NCBI GenBank assembly: GCA_002964805.2
Contig: PUDQ02000066.1
Location: 62,001 to 126,000, forward strand
DNA length: 64,000 nt
Direction: 5' to 3'
From: Trametes villosa
Taxonomy: Eukaryota; Basidiomycota; Agaricomycetes; Polyporales; Polyporaceae
Part shown: positions 11,119 to 23,907 of the stretch, in pieces
How the letters are laid out: each line of letters begins with the position of its first letter
Position numbering within the stretch: the first letter of the stretch is position 1
Notes under the pieces: generated by a model
The model's database searches: none
The model's input: only the letters and a program-made list of their open reading frames with translations
Told to the model about the DNA's origin: nothing
Made by a program: the position numbers and the translations under genes

Positions 11119-12049
11119 TTCACGTTCTTCGATATGTGTAGGGCGGGAAGTTGAGAGATGGAGAGTGCGTAGAGGAATATGGGCGGGAGCAAACACGACG
11201 GGCTGCCTTATATACCGGTCGCGCGACGCGACGTGCGTGGGCGCCAGCGAGCCCAAGCCGGGCGGTGTCGTCACTGGGCGTGGAGGGCGACCCCAGTGAC
11301 GTCATGACGTCATGATGCGTTCCGCCCATACAGCGGGCCAACGTACCTACGCGAGCGTGTTGCAATCCTGTGACCGCGTTGCAAACACCTATGGCCTGGA
11401 CCGGCTCGGATCTCTTGCATTCGGAGCATATGTGGATCGCCGTCTTGCTGGCCAGGCACTCCTGAGCCCGGAGAGAATGGGCTCCATGACATTGTGTCTG
11501 CGAGTGTTCAACGCTGAGTGGCGTCTCTCGGAGCTGAACGTTGAACGATGTATACCCTGGAAGCTGAGAGGAATTGAGTATACGGATTGTAGGGACTCAT
11601 AGGAGGAATCGTGGCCCGTACGTTAAAGCAAATCTAGCTTTGTTGTAGTATTTGTCGCGCCTGTCATGACTTGCGTGTACTGCTTGAACCCTGTTTGGAA
11701 AGTACGGGTTAAAATGGAGTCACGTAGCTTAAGGGGTAGACAGACAAGCGCTATACGATGATAGTATCCAGTTCGATCATGACATCGACTCGGACAGTGG
11801 CGGCAGCGAAAGAGTTGTTCCCGAAATGGTAGGTGTTGGAAGCCAATAGCTTTGGATCCTAACAAGCCCAAACACATCCCGCCACATCCCGCACGCCTCA
11901 CGCTCAGTTCGGAGCAGCCACCACTGCGCTATTCGCTGATTACTCAGGCTTGGCACTTCTGTCACAGAAACCTCACACTTTTTGGCTATTCAAACTTTCG
12001 CCCTTCAATCGGCCTCTCGTTAGCTGCATAGCGAACTGAAAACTACATC
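11119..12049. other. Divergent intergenic region
   Basis: The region lies between the mitochondrial protein gene (-) and SNU23 (+). Apart from the TATA/CRE cluster near its left end, no coding sequence or repeat was recognised. Confidence 0.5.
11207..11312 (-). promoter_or_regulatory. TATA box with two tandem CRE sites
   Basis: Upstream of the mitochondrial protein start (11118, minus strand) there is a TATATAAG at 11214-11207. Two adjacent perfect TGACGTCA palindromes lie at 11297-11304 and 11305-11312. TGACGTCA is the binding site of CREB/ATF-type bZIP factors. The spacing from TATA to CRE is about 83 bp. Confidence 0.65.
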
Positions 12050-12854
12050 ATGGCGAGCAAACAAGGCGCATACGGCGCACGCGCCCAAGACACCGACTTC
12101 CGCAAGAAATGGGACAAGGAGGAGTACGCCGAGAAGGCGCGCAAGCGCGACGAAGAAGAGAAGGAGCGCATGAAGGAGAACGAGGAGCTCCAGAAGCAAG
12201 GTGCGCCCGCCCCCTCCCCGCTCTCCGCGGCCTCGGCTTACCCACACAGCGTGACCAGGGAAGAAGCCGCGGCGCGGGCGCAAGGACGACCTCCCGAAGC
12301 CGACGGAGCTCATGAAGCAGCGCGAGGGCCCGCTCGACCTCGAGAAGAACCTGGGCAAGACGATGGTCGTGCAGAACGCGGGGACGCGCGGGCCCGGCGT
12401 CCCCGGCTTCTTCTGCGAGGTCTGTAACAGGACGTACAAGGACAGCTCGGGCTACCTCGACCACATCAACGGCCGCGCACGTGAGTTGCACTCGTTCAAC
12501 GCTGCTGTTTGAGACGTGACAGACGCGTTTTGTGCAGATCTACGCGCTTTGGGACAGACGACGCGGATACAGCGCTCGACCCTGGAGCAGGTCCGTGCGC
12601 GAATAGCGTACCTACGCGAGAAGACACGCGAGGCCTCGAACGCGAAGGAGTTCGACTTTGAGAAGCGTCTAGCCGAAGTGCGCGAGCGCGAAGCTGCCCT
12701 GCGCGCGGAGAAGAAAGCAGCGAAGAAGGCGGTGCGGGATGCTGCGAGGGTGGAACTCGCGAAGGACACGGCAGTTGCCCCAGAGGCGAAGGGCGGCGGC
12801 GACGACATGATGTCGATGATGGGCTTCGCTGGGTTTGGGACGACGAAGAAGTAG
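12050..12854 (+). CDS. SNU23: U4/U6.U5 tri-snRNP zinc-finger protein SNU23 (ZMAT2)
   Basis: Three exons: 12050-12200, 12259-12480 and 12538-12854 (229 residues). SNU23/ZMAT2 is a component of the pre-catalytic spliceosome. The N-terminus (DTDFRKKWDKEEYAEKARKR) is a hallmark of the family. A matrin/U1-type C2H2 zinc finger follows with spacing C-x2-C-x12-H-x5-H (FCEVCNRTYKDSSGYLDHIN, then GRAH). The next block, LRALGQTTRIQRSTLEQVRA, is diagnostic. The C-terminus is a charged coiled coil ending in a Met/Gly-rich tail. The exon 2/exon 3 junction falls inside the last zinc-binding His codon. The gene is convergent with ILS1, whose stop is about 340 bp away. Confidence 0.95.
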
Positions 12855-13192
12855 TTTTCTCTTTCTTAGTAGACCCCATACCCTGGCCGCTGCTGTATGA
12901 CCCACTCCCATGTACTTTAGAGGCATTTATTGCTGTAACATACACATTGCTTTCGACCTCCTCCTCGCTGCCTTGCTGAATGTTTTGGGTACGTCCTACT
13001 GGCGTGGGGCCCAGGGAGTATGCAGATTTTGCCGGAGAGTTGTGTAGTTTGGCTTAGGCGAATCCACCGTGCTCGCTCCGGGGGGCCGCTCGATGACAAC
13101 GCAAAAGCAGACACTTGTATTCTAGATGCACACACACTACTGTAATACACTTCTCATTTTCACTTTCCCAAAAATACACCCAAGACCCCAGT
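12855..13192. other. Convergent 3' gap, SNU23 and ILS1
   Basis: Probably the 3' UTRs of the two genes. No other feature was seen. Confidence 0.5.
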
Positions 13193-16100
13193 CTACCGCC
13201 ACGCAAGCGACAGCACAAACTTGACGTCCGCGATCTCCTGCTCCTCCTCCAGGAGCACCTTCCTGCCCTCCCCGCGCTCGGCGACGTCCCGCGGCACGCT
13301 CCGCACCGTCTTCTCGATCACCTCCCGGTACGCGTCCATCGCGGCGAGGATGTCCTCGCCCGCGCCCGCCTCGAACGCGTAGAACACGTCTACGTCGTCC
13401 GTCGCCTGCAGCCCCGCGCGCTTGCGCAGCTTCTGCACGCGGTTGATCAGCTCGCGCGCGAGGTACTCCGTCTGCAGCTCCGGGTGGACCTGGATGTCGA
13501 GCCGCACGACGACCTCGTTGTCCGTGTTAGTCGCGTACTGCGCGCCGCCGCCGGCCGCGCCCGCCGCCTGCTCGGGGAGCTCGATGTAGCGCTGCACGGC
13601 GAGGTCGCCCGCGACGAGCTCGATGCCGTCAACGGTGAGTTTGCCCGTGTCGACGTACTTGCGCACGTCGTCGCTCGTGACTGCCGGCAGTGCGTTCTTC
13701 ACACGCCCGAGGTCCTTGCGCAGCTTGCGGCCGAGCACGGCCCAATCCGCGACCGCACGGTACTTCACGCCAGCGAGGTGCTCGTCGGAGGTGAAGACGA
13801 CTTCGCGGACGTTCAGCTCGGACTGCACGTAGCGCTGCAGGCTCTTGACGTCCTCGAGGTACTCGGCGTCGGCGTGGAAGACCAGCAGCTCCTGCAACGG
13901 GGTCTGGAGCGAAACAGTGAGTTATATGCGTCTGGGGTGATAGCGGTAGTACGGACCTTGAGAGACAGGTTGTGGCGTTCCCGGACATTCCGTGTCAGGT
14001 CGATGACAGTCTGCATGCGCTTGACTTTCCGCTCGATCTCCTCGTCGAAGTACTCCTCCTTGACCTCGGGGAAGGGCAAGAAGTGGATGGACCGCCTGTC
14101 ACCAGCCTTCGGGTCCTCGGGGATGAATCTCCTGAGCTCCTGGTAGATGCTCTCGGTCAAGAAGGGCGTGTACGACGACTATACGTCACACTCAGATCAG
14201 TATACTGCGCTTGGAGAAACGGAACAAATGACATACCATCGTCTGGCAGAGCGTCAGGAGCGTCTCAAACAGTGTATTGAGCGCCGCCACGGTGTCCTCC
14301 TCGCCATCTTCGCCCTTCAGCCGCCTCCGGTTGAAGCGGATGTACCAGTTCGTGAGCTCGTCAATCAGATCGAGCAAACGCGGGATGATCGTGTACAGCC
14401 GGTACGCGGCCATCTCCTCGCGCACGAGCCGGATGAGCGATTGGCAGCGCGCGAGGACCCAGCGGTCCATCACGTTCTGCGACACGGGTGCGTGCGCGTG
14501 GTACACGAACGCGCGCCCGGTGGTCTTCTGGAGCAGCGCGGCCTGCCCGAGGAAGAAGCGGAACGAGTTGAGCCATGGGAGGAGCACGCGCGAGACGACC
14601 TCGCGCACGCCGGCTTCCCGGAAGCGCAGGTTGTCGCCACGGACAATGGGTGAGTTGACGAGGAACATCCTGTGGTTGTATAGGTGAGTGGACGTTGTAG
14701 TGTACGTTACAAGCTACATACCTCGTCGCGTCAGCACCGTACTGGTCGATGATGAGGTTGGGGTCGGGGTAGTTCTTCAGGCTCTTGCTCATCTTCTTAC
14801 CATCTCTGCGACAGAAATGAGTACAGCTAGTGTGCTGATGTCTGTGTACTCACTCTGCAAGAACGAGGCCGGTGACGATGAGGTTCTTCCAAGGCGCCTT
14901 GCCGAAGAGGTGCGTCGAGAGAACAAGCAGGGTGTAGAACCAACCACGGGTCTGGTCAATACCCTCTGAGACGAAGTCCGCAGGGAATGTCTTCTCGAAT
15001 AGCTCCTTGTTCTCGAAGGGGTAATGTTGTTGAGCGTATGGCATGCTGGAAACTGAAGGTGAGCACTCTCGCGAAGTCACCGCGATCGATTCGACTCACC
15101 TGCCGGACTCGAACCAGCAGTCGAAGACCTCTTCAATACGCTTGAGATCGCCCTTACCCTTCTGAGAGGGGATAGTGATGTGGTCGATCTTGTCGCGGTG
15201 CAGGTCGGTGACGCCCTTCACGCCGGACAACTTCTCCAGCTCCTCCACAGACCCGACGCAAACAATCTGTCACCCAAGATTAGCGCCTACACTAGATATC
15301 ATCACGCTACCCATACCTCTTCAAGGTCGTCGCTCGCCCACAGCGGGATGGGCGTCCCCCAGTAACGATTCCGCGAGACGTTCCAGTCGCGCGCATTCGA
15401 GATCCAGTTGCCGAACCGGCCGTCACCGATGTTCTGCGGTACCCACCGCGTCTCCTTGTTGTTCGCGACGAGCTCGTCCACGATCGGCGTGACGCGGATG
15501 AACCACACCGGAATAGCGCGGTAGATCAGAGGGGTCCCTGATCTGGAATGCGGGTAAGTGGTCATGCCACCACATTGGAGGGGGATATTACGCACCGCCA
15601 GCAGAAGGGATATGAGTGGTTGAGGGTGGATTGGACGATGAGGCGGCCCTTGTTCTTGAGCACCTTCTGGATCTCCTTGTCCGCAGCCTGTTCGCGAGAG
15701 TGAGTGGATAGGTAGAACAATGATATGTAGACGACGGTACCTTCACGTGCTGGCCTGCGAAGTCTGGGACCTGCTGGGTAAAGCGGCCGGCGTCGTCGAT
15801 CGGACAAGGGGGCATGTCCTCGGGGCGAAGTACACCGTTCTCGATGGAGATGCGGTGATCGTCTTCACCGAAGGCAGGCGCCTGGTGAACGATACCCGTA
15901 CCGTCCTCGGCCGTCACGTAGGTGTCGTTCAGCACCCGGAAAGCTTTATCTTCGAACTGAGAGGCCCTCAAACAGGTGTCGTGTGACATGCGATCGTGGT
16001 ACGCACCTGCTCGGTGAAGTACTCGAAAAGCGGAACATACCGCCACCCCTTCATGTCGGAGCCCTTGAACGTAGCGACCTTCTTGAATTTAGCCTTCTTG

Positions 16101-17019
16101 GGGTCCTTGTAGAGCGTGCGGAGGAGGTTCTCGTGGATAATGAAGTTTTGGTCGCGCTCTTGGTCGTGGATCTTGATGTATGTGTAGTCGGGGTGCACGC
16201 AGAGAGCGAGGTTGGATGGGAGTGTCCAGGGGGTCGTAGTCCATGCGAGAAGAGAGGTAGAGCGGTCGTCGACAAGGGGGAACGCGACGGTCACGGCGGG
16301 GTCGTTTACGTCCTTGTATGCGAGGTTGGCTTCGAAATTTGACAGCGGCGTAAGCAGGCCCGTCGAATATGGCATGACCTTGAGGCCGCGGTAGACCATG
16401 TCCTTGTCGAACAGCTGCTTGAACGCCCACCAGACGCTCTCCATGAACGTGATGTTCAGGGTCTTGTAGTCATTGTCGAAATCGATCCAGCGGCCCATGC
16501 GCTCGACCGTGCGGCGCCATTCGGAGGAATAGCGCATGACGATGGAGCGGCACTCGGCGTTGTACTTGTCGATCCCCATGGTCATAACGTCGTCGCGGCT
16601 GGTGATCCCGAGCTTCTTGTCGATCTCGTGCTCGACGGGCAGACCGTGCGTATCCCAGCCAAATCGACGAGTAACGTGAAACCCGCTTGCGTGGGCATGC
16701 CTTGTCACGATGTCCTAGCAGCTCTCGTCGTATCTACATCGTGCGTAGATCGAGAAGGAACGTACCTTGATAGTGCCCGCAAGCAAATGCCCGTAATGTG
16801 GCAGGCCGGTCGCGAAGGGAGGGCCGTCGTAGAAGGAGTATTCTGGGCGACCTTCAGACAGCTTCAAGCTCGTCTGGAAAGCATCTATCTCTCTCCAGTA
16901 CGCGATGACCTTCTCCTCCTCCTTGGCGAAATTGAATGGCGCCGACACTGCCGCCACTGTAAGCCTCGGACCGCAGGTGCAGGCTCCGCTCACTCACAGT
17001 TGTGTGGAGGAAATGACAT
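13193..17019 (-). CDS. ILS1: Cytosolic isoleucyl-tRNA synthetase
   Basis: Twelve exons: 17019-16998, 16947-16766, 16714-16007, 15956-15741, 15687-15596, 15542-15317, 15266-15100, 15045-14854, 14805-14722, 14669-14237, 14178-13957 and 13903-13193 (1084 residues, normal for eukaryotic cytosolic IleRS). The enzyme charges tRNA-Ile. The class I HIGH motif appears as HYGH at residues 58-61, and KMSKS is in [15 protein letters not shown] near residue 605. The CP1 editing domain includes [14 protein letters not shown] and [32 protein letters not shown] and DCWFESGSMPYAQ precede KMSKS, and an anticodon-binding domain follows. There is no mitochondrial presequence. The first exon (MSFPPHN, 22 nt) is inferred from a good ATG and splice ends and is the weakest part. 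Confidence 0.96.
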
Positions 17020-17696
17020 TTTGTGTGGTCGGCCCCGAGGGTCCTACCCCGAGTATTTGTATGGATGAGAAGGAGGGCGTGGAGAAGAGTCAAGCTGAGT
17101 TTCCCGAGGTGCCTCTCTCCCAAGTCACTTTCTGCTAATACTACAGATAAACGCCCATAGAACGATCAGATCATCTCAGATCTTGACCTCTTTCCCACGT
17201 GGCTCGGTGGACGCGCCTCCTCCGAGTCGTCGCCGCCGTCTTGACCGACGCTGCCATCTCTCACACTCTCACCCATTCGTCTGTGATGCTCGCGGGTACT
17301 AAGTCTACAGTCAGCGAAGATCTTATACACACTTCAATTTGCTAGTGAAACGTTCGATACCCGGATCCTCAGGTGGTTTCAAGCATGCCTTGACTCAATC
17401 GCGTGGCGCGGCTGGACTGCACTCTAGTAACTCCTACGCTCGCAGTATACAGCGGTGTAGTGAAGCTCATCCAAACAGCCTCGCTGGAGGACAAATGCCT
17501 CGAAGAGTAATAGGCAGCTGCATGGTAGTGCAACTGCGGTAGAGAAGTTGCGAATCTCTTGATTGGGTTTGCCCACGACTGCAGCGTGCACGGGGTCGGT
17601 CATACTACTTGACTCTGTACTCTCGCCCAGGTGGCACGCGCCGCTCCATAACCTCGCCTTCCACACAGTCACAGCTGCAACCTGCTTGACGCGCCA
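17020..17696. promoter_or_regulatory. Divergent region between ILS1 and BTB3
   Basis: A 677-bp region holds the promoters of ILS1 (-) and BTB3 (+). No specific regulatory motif was identified with confidence. Confidence 0.4.
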
Positions 17697-19109
17697 ATGT
17701 CTGGATTTGTGCAAACTGCCACAAAGCAGTCGACGAATGACGGTAAGCTGCGCAACCGCCCTCTCGTTTTCCTTCTGTTTAGCCATCAGTCCCGGTCTCC
17801 TTCCAGAGCGCCCAACCGTTTCTCAGGCGTTTCACGCGGCCGTCATAGCTGGCATACACAGCGGAAGCCCTTTCGATGTCAAGTTCTGGGCATACTCAAC
17901 GCGGAGAACGGATAGCACGGGTGTGGTCCGCCTTTGCCATCCTCAGCCGGTATTCGCCAGCGCGGCATGCTTGCTGGACGTTGCCGAGGAGCACTTCTCC
18001 AAGAGTGAGTCGCCGCCGTTGCTCTCTGCGTGTTGTGTGATGAGGCTGAGGCCCCGGAACCTATGCAGTGATCAAACCGGAGAGCGGGTTCAAGGAGAGT
18101 CGGATTGTCAATATCCGCGGAGGCTGTCTGGACGCCATGATGATGCCAATCATCGACGTTGACAACAAATACATGCAATACGACAGCGATCTGGAGGATG
18201 ACTTCGGAGACACGGAGGACGATGGATCATCTACTAGCAGTGCAATCTCACCTGTGCCGCCGACTAGCTCGCATTCTACGACAGAGTCCTTTTTCTCAAT
18301 GGCGCGCTCTCAGGATGGCGATGCGGAGGTTCCAACATCGCCAGGGTCCATGAATGACCGCGCGGGTCCCCTAGGTTACCAGTGGGGGCACCTCCTCTCC
18401 ATCCCCCATGTCGCCCATAAGACGTGGGTTCATTGTCAGCTCATCCTCAGCCATATGAGTGCTAACGCTGTTACACACAGTTTACGAGCTTTCGCGTACT
18501 ACTTGGTGTTCGGCGTTGTCAACTTCGCCCCGCTACGCTCGCAGTTAGGAGGGTTACCGACAACCAGCGATAAAGAGGAGCAGGCTAGCCAGCCCATCAG
18601 TGGTGTTCCGAGCTGCTCCCCCAAATCCATGTATCGACTTGCACATGAGGTAAGTGTTGCAGCATCGTCGTCAGATGGCATGTTAACCTTCAGGTTCGTT
18701 TTGAAGTGGCACATCCCGGAGCTCCGTACTCTGGCGAGGGATGCGATCGAGTCTAGCTTGACACCAGCGAACATCGTCGACGAGCTCTTCAGCCCGTTTA
18801 CTCCACTGTACGTACCTTTTTCTTTGCTTTCATACCAGGCACACATCCACATATCCGTCATCCAGCTACCCTGAGGTCGAAGCGACAATGCACGAGTACT
18901 TCGTGGAGAATATCGCCGACATCCACAACATCCTAGAGGTATCACAGTGTATCGATCTCAACATCACCCAAGCGTCATCGCCGGTGGCCTCTACACTCGT
19001 GATACGCCTGATGCAGCAGCTATTAGACCGATCGCGCTGCTCGGGTTGCGGAGGGCTGCCGCTCCCGTACTGTCGCACCTGTGGGAGATTGTGCGAGGAT
19101 CGCCAATGA
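17697..19109 (+). CDS. BTB/POZ-like protein, cluster member 3 (BTB3)
   Basis: Six exons: 17697-17742, 17783-18004, 18069-18423, 18481-18649, 18707-18807 and 18866-19109 (378 residues). The order matches its paralogues: a BTB first half (SPFDVKFWAYSTRR), an acidic insert with YDSDLEDDFGDTEDD, the second half (TLRAFAYYLVFGVVNFAPLR), CSPKSMYRLAHE, and the 101-nt exon starting WHIPELRTLARDAI. The C-terminal exon ends in two cysteine pairs, CSGCGGLPLPYCRTCGRLC, which would suit a zinc ribbon. The acceptor before the 101-nt exon is the AG at 18705-18706; using the earlier AG would break the frame. It is the most divergent of the plus-strand copies: the otherwise conserved FVFYAYTxxI reads FAYYLVFGVV. 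Confidence 0.7.
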
Positions 19110-19770
19110 CCTGCCCAATGCACATGAGTAAGTCATCGCACCAGCTCGGATCTATTTACGCATATACTGACACGAATTTGTCTTAGCGCAAGTATACGCA
19201 CACCCTTTGAAGATCATATACTGCCGAAACGCTTTCTGCGCGAACAATACGATGACTCCCCTTCGTCAGAGGTTGACGTGTCCTTGCTTGTGGGGTATAT
19301 TCCGTACACAACCGCACTGACATCGCTATGTGTCGCCTGCGACAGCATTGCGATGCAACAAATACGCAGGCCAACTCCCGCACTACAGCCTCACAGCGCT
19401 GGAGTGCTTGCTCCGAAGGGAAAGACTCTGATTACTGGTTCTCGGGACGACGTTCGCGCGGCATACCAGCTTGCTGATTACGTTCTCAGAAGACTTAGAA
19501 TGCTATGGAATCTCAAGATGTCACACTTTGCAAGACCCGGGCAACAGAAGGATTGGTCTTGGGACACGCGGCGCGGGAGAGAAGCTTTCGCGTGGTCACG
19601 GAGCTGCACGCGATCTGGCGCTGCGGTAAGGCTCGTGTCTAGACGTGCGTAAACCTCGCACGATGCTGACACCCCTCCTCTCCAGCTATATAGGACGCGA
19701 GCGACGCACCTTGGACACAGAAACACCCTGACTAGATCCCCTCATCGCGCCGCTCATCACTTCATATCAG
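19110..19770. other. Intergenic gap, BTB3 to BTB4
   Basis: No coding sequence with family resemblance was found. It probably carries the BTB3 3' UTR and the BTB4 promoter. Confidence 0.5.
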
Positions 19771-21275
19771 ATGGACGGCGAACTTGCTGCTGCCACAGCA
19801 GTTGCGGATCTGCCGAACACCAGCGTCGGTGTGGCGGGAGACGACACGCCTACATCCTCCCCATCGAAGGAGAAGAAGGCGAAAAGGAAAGCCCGCAAAA
19901 AGGAAGAGGCTTCTTCTGACCGAGTAGCTCGTCGGCCTCGGCATCGCTCTCAGGCTTTCACCCGAGGGGCCGACGTTTTACCCCTAGCGTCCTACACTCG
20001 GGAGGGTGTCCTCAAAGCGGCGTTGTCAGCGAGCGCCAGCGGCAGGCCCTTCGAGGACGTCAGTTTCTTCGCCTTCTCTCGCCGCAGGCTCGATGGTCTC
20101 GTCGACAAACCCCTGCCCCTCCTCGCTAACAGTTCGCTCATTCGCAAGGCATCATCTCACTTCGACTATCGTGAGTCTTGTATGCCAACTCTAGCAGCGC
20201 GGCGACTAACACCTTGCCGACCCAGTCTTCGCTCGGGGATTTGCAGAGAGCGGTGTTACAGACATGGCTGCCCCGTACCCTGCGACGCGACCGGACAGCA
20301 CGCCCGACTACGCGTACCTGGCAGATAGCGATCTCGAAGACGAGGAGGATGCTGAGGATGGTCTCGCCAATGGTGATTGGGATGATGAGGTATGTCATAC
20401 GAAGCGCGGGACCGCCACGCTTGCAGAATTGAAACCATGATCTTTGAAGGACATCAAGAGCACGAGCGACGTGAAGGATCACCACAAATCCGCGTCTCCT
20501 GCCACTTCCAAGAAACTCAACGGCAGCGCTCTCCCCGAAAAACCAGGCAAAGTGGTTTTCCTTGACGACATTGCCTACAAAACGTACGTTCCGCCGTCCT
20601 TCTGGCACACAGGCTGCCATATGGACGTATGTGACACAAATTTTGTAGTTGGAAGGCGTTCATGTTCTACGCGTACCTTGGCGAGAACGAGCTATCCTTC
20701 GCACCCCTCAGATCTGAGCAGAAACTACTGCCAAGCGAGGGCCGCCCAGACCAGGCACCTCCATGCTCGCCCAAGTCAATGTATCGTCTAGCCGAAAAGG
20801 TATTCTTTCCATCACACACATGTAGCTCCCTGTACTGACTATAGAGTCACAGTACGACATCGTGCCTCTCCAGGAATTGGCCCTTGCCGAGATCAAGAAG
20901 AGGCTCACCACACACAACATACTGGAGGAGATATTCTCGACGTTCACTTCCTTGTCCGTGTGATTCCCATATATTCCCTCACAGTACTGACACGAAGCGC
21001 GCAGGTATACCGACATCCGGACGATGCAGATCGAGTACCTCGTCAGAAACATGAACGACAGCGGTATCAAAAGCCGACTTCCCACCTGGATGGAGGCGCT
21101 GGAGGGCGGACATCTACCGAAGGGAGCGGGCCAGATTATCTCCATGCTGCTTTCCTCCGCCCATTTTGGGCCCGTCCCGGCATTAATGGCACCACCAGAT
21201 TCAGGCATGAAACGATGCCCTGGTGGGTGCACGTCAACGCTGTACACTTGCGGCAGTTGTAGCAGAAGATTCTGA
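19771..21275 (+). CDS. BTB/POZ-like protein, cluster member 4 (BTB4)
   Basis: Six exons: 19771-20170, 20226-20389, 20450-20583, 20649-20799, 20853-20953 and 21005-21275 (406 residues). A Lys-rich N-terminus (KEKKAKRKARKKEE) could act as a nuclear localisation signal. The BTB first half reads RPFEDVSFFAFSRRRLDGLV, and LFARGFAESGVTDM follows. The acidic insert has YLADSDLEDEEDAEDG. The second half is VVFLDDIAYKT then WKAFMFYAYLG, followed by PPCSPKSMYRLAEK, the 101-nt exon (YDIVPLQELALAEIKKRL) and a helical C-terminus. It ends with four cysteines, CPGGCTSTLYTCGSCSRRF. It is closest to BTB2 in the middle region (HFDY/HFDF, then a short GFAES block). The function beyond BTB-mediated interaction is unknown. 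Confidence 0.8.
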
Positions 21276-21782
21276 CGCGGGCTCCGAGTCGCTTTGGGTC
21301 GGAATCAGGTTGCGGTAGACTCGGAGCCTCTTTCTTTCTGTCATTGGGTAGTTCTCGGACGTTCACAGTCTAACGAGACTTGGCTGATGCGAGTTACATT
21401 CCGTACAATTCGTTTGGGGTTTTGACCAGAAGGACCTTGCGCGAAATGCTAGACGAGGGACGATACTAGTACGCGATATGTACAAGACGCCCACGGGCCC
21501 CGCCGCTAGCGTTGTTTGAACTCCGACAGCTTCCCACGGGCGCGCCCAAAGGTCTATCATCCAACTCGTCCTAGCAAACCACATCCTGTCTTAGTTACGC
21601 CGTACTACTCCCAGCCTACATCGCTAGCTGCTCACCTTTCTCTACGAGTCTGTATCGTAAAACCCGTTTCTGGAAGACCTGTTTTCTACCGAGCTCTTTT
21701 GTTGCACATCCGTCAAACATCCGTACAGTCCAACCCGGGCGTCTACGCACCTACGACTCAAACTCAACTTCCTCAGCGAAGG
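21276..21782. other. Intergenic gap, BTB4 to BTB5
   Basis: Open frames extend leftward from BTB5 into this region but look non-coding. It probably contains the promoter and 5' UTR of BTB5. Confidence 0.5.
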
Positions 21783-23907
21783 ATGGAGGGGACACGCGGA
21801 GGCCAGCCTAACGGTGCCAACAATTCTGCAAGTACGAAGCCATCTACGATGCTGCAAGGGCCAGGGCAGGAACCTGTGCCCCAAGTTGCGCCACCTGCGA
21901 AACCTCATCCTCAACCAGCGCCACCTTCAACTACGAAACCTCTACCCGCGAATGCCCTGCCTTATCCACTAGTGACTCCCCAGTCAGTGCCCCCTGTCAA
22001 CGCTCAGCGAGCGCCAGCTGCGGGTCCTCAACCAGTACCGACTGCCAATCCTCAAAGTCAACCAGCGCCAGTTCCGGTTCCTCCGAGCCAGCCCACATTA
22101 ATGCCGACTGCACCTCAACTGAAGCCAGCTCCGCAACCTCAGCGTCAACCAGCGCCGGCTGCTACGTCTCTATCCGCATCAGCTACGGTGCCTCGTCCCG
22201 AAGCGATTCCCATTAGCCAACAGGGCGGAGGTCCAGGTGGCGAGAGCAATCCGCCCAGCGCAGGGACGACGAGCACTACACGCCCAGGAAGGGACAATTT
22301 ACCCACAAATACTGTTCCGAGAAACATACCGGTATTCACGAAGCCGACGCTAGCGACATACAGACCCGCAAAGCATCGAGGCGCCACCTGGCAAGACGCC
22401 GGGCAGTACGCACTCAATGCTAGCATTCTCTCCGGGCGGTTTGAGGACCTCCGGATCCTTGCTTTCTCGGGTCGTGCATCACCAGATCGCGTCTGCGCTC
22501 CGCGTGCGTTATATGTTAACAGCACACTTGTGACGCGGGCGATTCCGAACCTCTTCCAGGGTGCGTACCTGATGGCGCGCTATGCCCTGACCTGGAACTT
22601 CTTCCTGACGCAGTGTTACAGATGAGGCACTGAAGGAGGCCGGTGAGGCAGAGTTGCCGCTCGATGATGACGCTCTGTCAGCGTCTGCAGATTTCGAGTA
22701 CGTCGACGACAGTGATCTCGAGGACTTCGAAGCGGACGACCCAGTGGCGCGTCGGCTCGATGACAGAGAAGTCAAAGACAAACACGCTGAGCACACTGCG
22801 GCCACCAACGTGGCGCCAGGTGTGTCGCAGTCGACTCTGACTTCGCCCGCAGTGCCCTCCCGCACTGAACACAACAAATCGAAACACCAGACGCCAGGCG
22901 ATTATGTGGAGCAATTGAAGGTGAGCTTATTCAAGTACCGTCCTTGATGGCTAAAACGCCGCTGACGACTCTCTAGCCCGCCGCTGTCCGCAGGTGGACC
23001 TCTGATTCCACCGAGGAAGCTGATGACTTCGTGTCCGTACCTGAGACTGTAGCGGCAGAACCAACACCAGAATCCAAGGCCAAGGAAGCGAAAACCGCAA
23101 GGAAGACCCCACCAGCCCGATCAGCACCTGCGAGTGACGTTTCCTCCACGCCTTCCGCCCGTCCCACAACGCCCGCGAAGCGTACCCTTGTCTCTACAGA
23201 CACGGCCTATCGCACGTGCGTCCATGAATCCTGATCTGCATGAAGAGATGCTGACGCGTAGTTAACCGGGGCAGGTGGCGTGCAGTCGTGTTCTACGCCT
23301 ACACACGCCGGATCGCGTTTGCACCGTTGCGATCGCAAGGATTCCCCTTCGCCCCGGTGGACGACGAGAGCGACCCGTCCCAGCTCCCGATCTGCTCATC
23401 AAAGTCGGTGTACCGGCTCGCGATCAAGGTTAGTGCAGTCCGATTTACACCCTGTACGCCGTCGACTGAGCATCGCGCACGCAGTACGGCCACACACAAC
23501 TCGAACAGCTCTCTGGGAGTGACATTGCGTCGAAGCTCTCAGCGCAGAACGTGCTCACCGAGCTCTTCTCGCGCTTCACCGCCAGGTCAGTACCCCATGT
23601 GCCCGAGCCAACGAAGTCCGAATCTGAACGCTGCGTCCGAGCCAGACACCCTCAAATCCAGGAGATGCAGCTGGACTTCGCCATCGCGCATATCAAGCAC
23701 CCGAACATCGTCGTGGGCCTGCCGACGTGGATTGACCGCTTTGCGCGCGGGGAGCTCGCGGAATGCGCGGACACCTTCACGCGGCTGATCCACAAGCTCG
23801 CGTGTGCGGCAACTGCACCCCCGACTGGGGTAAACGTGTGTCCCCGGGGATGCGCGATGTCGACTATCCACCGCCGGTGCAGCATGTGCGGGGTTACGTT
23901 CAACTGA
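21783..23907 (+). CDS. BTB/POZ-like protein, cluster member 5 (BTB5), Pro/Gln-rich
   Basis: Six exons: 21783-22560, 22622-22920, 22977-23215, 23275-23428, 23485-23585 and 23646-23907 (610 residues). It is the longest family member because of an N-terminal region of about 180 residues rich in Pro, Gln, Ala and Thr, of activation-domain-like composition. The BTB first half is ASILSGRFEDLRILAFSGRA. The acidic insert has YVDDSDLEDFEADD. The second half is TDTAYRT then WRAVVFYAYTRRIAFAPLRS, followed by CSSKSVYRLAIK, the 101-nt exon (YGHTQLEQLSGSDI) and a C-terminal exon ending CPRGCAMSTIHRRCSMCGVT. BTB5 and BTB6 are clearly the most recently diverged pair: both share GQYALNASILSGRFEDLRIL and a nearly identical last exon of equal length. 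Confidence 0.8.

Noticed and set aside
18650..18706. Apparent 1-nt frameshift in BTB3 after the SPKSMYRLAHE block
   Set aside because: Using the AG at 18705-18706 as acceptor restores the frame, gives the family residue at the junction and yields the 101-nt exon seen in all paralogues.
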